A stretch of DNA of 7,787 bases, from the NCBI GenBank assembly GCA_012965625.1, contig DTSC01000438.1:1-7787 (forward strand), read 5' to 3'. Of this stretch, positions 6,147 through 7,787 are shown one piece after another. This DNA is from Flavobacteriales bacterium (GTDB lineage Bacteria; Bacteroidota; Bacteroidia; NORP154). Below the pieces are notes generated by a model, which saw nothing but the letters and a program-made list of their open reading frames with translations, had not been told where the DNA came from and did no database searches. How positions within the stretch are numbered: the stretch's first letter is position 1; the number at the start of each line of letters is the position of its first letter. The position numbers and the translations under genes were made by a program.

Positions 6147-7787
6147 CTAACAATGGTAACAGATCCTTTAATGGCATCTTCTTGATCATCCAATAGGATG
6201 ATATAGTAATAAGTTGCAATTGCAACCGGTTCTCCTTCATAGGTTCCATCCCAGGGTTCATTGTATCCCTTGGACGTAAAAAGCAGGGAGCCCCAGCGAT
6301 TATAGATCTCAACGATTATCTCTGGATAATTATCAATGCCGCCAAAACTCCAGCTGTCATTTTTTCCATCATTGTTTGGTGTAAAGGAATTGGGAATAAT
6401 TAGTGAGTCTGAACAGCTGGGTTTAAGTACCAGAATAGCAGCAGAATCAAAAGCAATACATCCAAGAGAATCTGTAATTAGCAAAGAATATTCACCACTC
6501 GGTAATGTTGTAGGGTTTGCAATTGTAGAGGTAACTGGACCATCCCAAGTGTAGGTGTAGGGTGTAGTGCCTCCATTTACCACAACAAGCAGTGTTCCGT
6601 CATCCATTCCCGGACAACTTTCATTAACAATGATGATAGAATCAATAATTGGCCCTTCAATAATAGAAATAGGCCAGGAAGAACTTGTAAAACATCCTGA
6701 AGAATCGGTAACTGAAACTGAATAGCTGCCAGCAGAGAGTCCTGTAGCAATAGCAGAAGTTTGCGACAAAGGATCATTCCAGGAATAACTATATGGCATA
6801 GTTCCATTGGAGACAATAGCTGTTATTGTTCCGTTGTTATTTCCGCAGGATTCATCTGTGGAGGAGAAGACCAATGACAAAGCAGGTGGATCAGATAATA
6901 TAAAGGTTGCTGAGTCCATACAATTAGAAGAATCCGTAACTGTTATGGTATAGCTCCCAGCTGAAAGGTTCTGAATATCTTCAGACACTGCACCATTGGA
7001 CCACAGATAGGTGTAGAGGGGTGTGCCCCCAGAGATACTGATATCAACAATGCCATCATCACCAGCATTACATGATATATTGGTAATGCTATCTGTGGTT
7101 ATTATTGGGCCTGCACTAGTAGAAATAGTAGCGGTTAACGAATCAGCACAAGCATTTGCATCGTTAACAATTACAAGATAACTTCCCGGAGCTAATCCAG
7201 TAGCACTAGCATTGGTTTGTATTGGTTGGGTACTCCAGCTGTAAGAAAAGGATGGAGTTCCACCTGATACGGAAATAGTTGCGGTGCCATCATTGTTTCC
7301 GCAATTTTCAGGAGAGGTATTCATAGACAATGCCAGAGAGGTTGGCTCTGTTATTGTGTCATTGGCAATTAGGGTACAATTATTAGCATCTGTAATGGTA
7401 ATAGTATAGGTGCCTGCTGATAATCCTGTTGCGATACTATCCGTTTGATTATTGGAATCATTCCAGTTATAAGAATATGGGCTAACCCCACCACTTACTG
7501 TTATAGTGCTGCTACCATTAGCATCTCCGTTACAGCTAACAGCATTGCTGCTAAATGACAAGCTAAAGGGATTTGGCTCTGTTAATGTTACACTAATTAA
7601 GCTATTGCAATTGGCATTGTCAGTGACTGTGACTGTATAGGTGCCAGCCAATAATCCAGTTGCTATAGAATTTGTTTGTGCACTACCATCGTTCCATAAG
7701 TAGGTGAAGGGTGCTGTGCCTCCTGTTACAGAGACTGTTGCTGATCCTGTCGAATTTCCATTGCACAAGATATTTGTACTGTCACTC
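6143..7787 (-). CDS. SprB-repeat surface protein with T9SS type B C-terminal domain (5' end beyond window)
   Basis: The frame is open to the window edge, so the gene is partial. A TTG at 7766-7768 is not a real start: the frame upstream already reads SDSTNIL and no signal peptide is present. Six SprB-like repeats of 75-77 residues occupy 6419-7765, each with C at its start, GG-x-x-P-[YF]-x-Y-x-W, a G-[ST/E]-Y turn, V-x-D and a second C about 51 residues on. Residues after about 6415 form the gliding-motility-associated/CHU_C-type C-terminal domain: IPNSFTPNNDGKND, VEIYNRWG, WDGTYEGEPVAIATYYYII and GSVTIVR at the end. By family knowledge such proteins are very large cell-surface adhesins moved by, or anchored through, T9SS. 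Adhesion or gliding is likely; which of them cannot be told here. No catalytic domain is seen in the visible part. Confidence 0.93.
   Translation of the reverse strand, partial: SDSTNILCNGNSTGSATVSVTGGTAPFTYLWNDGSAQTNSIATGLLAGTYTVTVTDNANCNSLISVTLTEPNPFSLSFSSNAVSCNGDANGSSTITVSGGVSPYSYNWNDSNNQTDSIATGLSAGTYTITITDANNCTLIANDTITEPTSLALSMNTSPENCGNNDGTATISVSGGTPSFSYSWSTQPIQTNASATGLAPGSYLVIVNDANACADSLTATISTSAGPIITTDSITNISCNAGDDGIVDISISGGTPLYTYLWSNGAVSEDIQNLSAGSYTITVTDSSNCMDSATFILSDPPALSLVFSSTDESCGNNNGTITAIVSNGTMPYSYSWNDPLSQTSAIATGLSAGSYSVSVTDSSGCFTSSSWPISIIEGPIIDSIIIVNESCPGMDDGTLLVVVNGGTTPYTYTWDGPVTSTIANPTTLPSGEYSLLITDSLGCIAFDSAAILVLKPSCSDSLIIPNSFTPNNDGKNDSWSFGGIDNYPEIIVEIYNRWGSLLFTSKGYNEPWDGTYEGEPVAIATYYYIILLDDQEDAIKGSVTIVR
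6146..6415 (-). other. Type B T9SS (gliding motility-associated) C-terminal domain coding region
   Basis: This encodes the last 90 residues or so of the SprB-repeat protein. FTPNNDGKND, IYNRWG and the Y-Y-Y-x-I strand are hallmarks of the type B sorting domain. Unlike type A domains, type B domains are known to need a PorP/SprF-like protein, and one is encoded immediately downstream. Confidence 0.9.
6419..7787 (-). repeat. Array of six SprB-type protein repeats (about 231 bases each)
   Basis: Repeat boundaries by the first cysteine are about 7765-7535, 7534-7304, 7303-7073, 7072-6848, 6847-6617 and 6616-6419, so the period is 77, 77, 77, 75 and 77 residues. Each has a second cysteine 50-52 residues after the first, probably forming a disulfide on the cell surface. 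The DNA copies are well diverged; similarity is mainly at protein level. The array continues past the window edge, where the frame is still in repeat-like sequence. Confidence 0.92.

Noticed and set aside
6336..6816. Open frames within the SprB-repeat gene (plus strand 6336-6554, minus strand 6577-6816)
   Set aside because: They are explained by the repetitive, stop-poor repeat coding sequence in another frame.
7766..7768. TTG as the start of the SprB-repeat gene
   Set aside because: The frame is open upstream to the window edge with repeat-like residues and there is no signal peptide, so the true start lies outside the window.

Overview
The window looks like chromosomal DNA from a member of the Bacteroidota (Flavobacteriia/Cytophagia-like). 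The evidence is a type IX secretion (T9SS) gene set: a SprB-repeat surface protein with a gliding-motility-associated (type B) C-terminal domain, a PorP/SprF-family outer-membrane protein, and a secreted Omp28-like protein with a type A sorting domain. A carboxypeptidase-regulatory-like (CarboxypepD_reg) envelope protein, AT-rich intergenic DNA and -7 boxes of the Bacteroidota form TAnnTTTG fit the same picture.

Left part, plus strand (1-1569). A 326-residue exported protein with an N-terminal CarboxypepD_reg-like domain is followed by a 466-base stretch with no intact gene of clear function. This stretch holds a direct repeat of about 168 bases with a 246-base period. Each copy joins the 3' end of the exported-protein family (ending F-W-M-K-x-S-Y-K-K-Y-stop) to the antisense 5' end of a zinc-ribbon gene resembling the DUF3667 family. 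Copy 2 still has an ATG and a good -7 promoter box. Copy 1 has ATA in place of the ATG. The region reads as a graveyard of a truncated zinc-ribbon gene and a vanished paralogue of the exported protein, duplicated in tandem.

Middle part, plus strand (1570-2979). A Rieske non-haem iron oxygenase with all expected metal ligands (GTG start) is followed after 51 bases by a small glutaredoxin of the mycoredoxin-like type. No ferredoxin reductase partner is in the window.

Right part, minus strand (2990-7787). Reading right to left: the C-terminal half or less of a SprB-repeat giant surface protein (its 5' end lies beyond the window) overlaps by ATGA with a PorP/SprF gene. This is the familiar pairing of a type B T9SS cargo with its dedicated outer-membrane partner. 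After a 151-base gap with a probable promoter comes the Omp28-like/type A cargo, which converges on the glutaredoxin gene. The two cargo proteins use different sorting-domain types. No CRISPR array, tRNA, rRNA or transposase was found.
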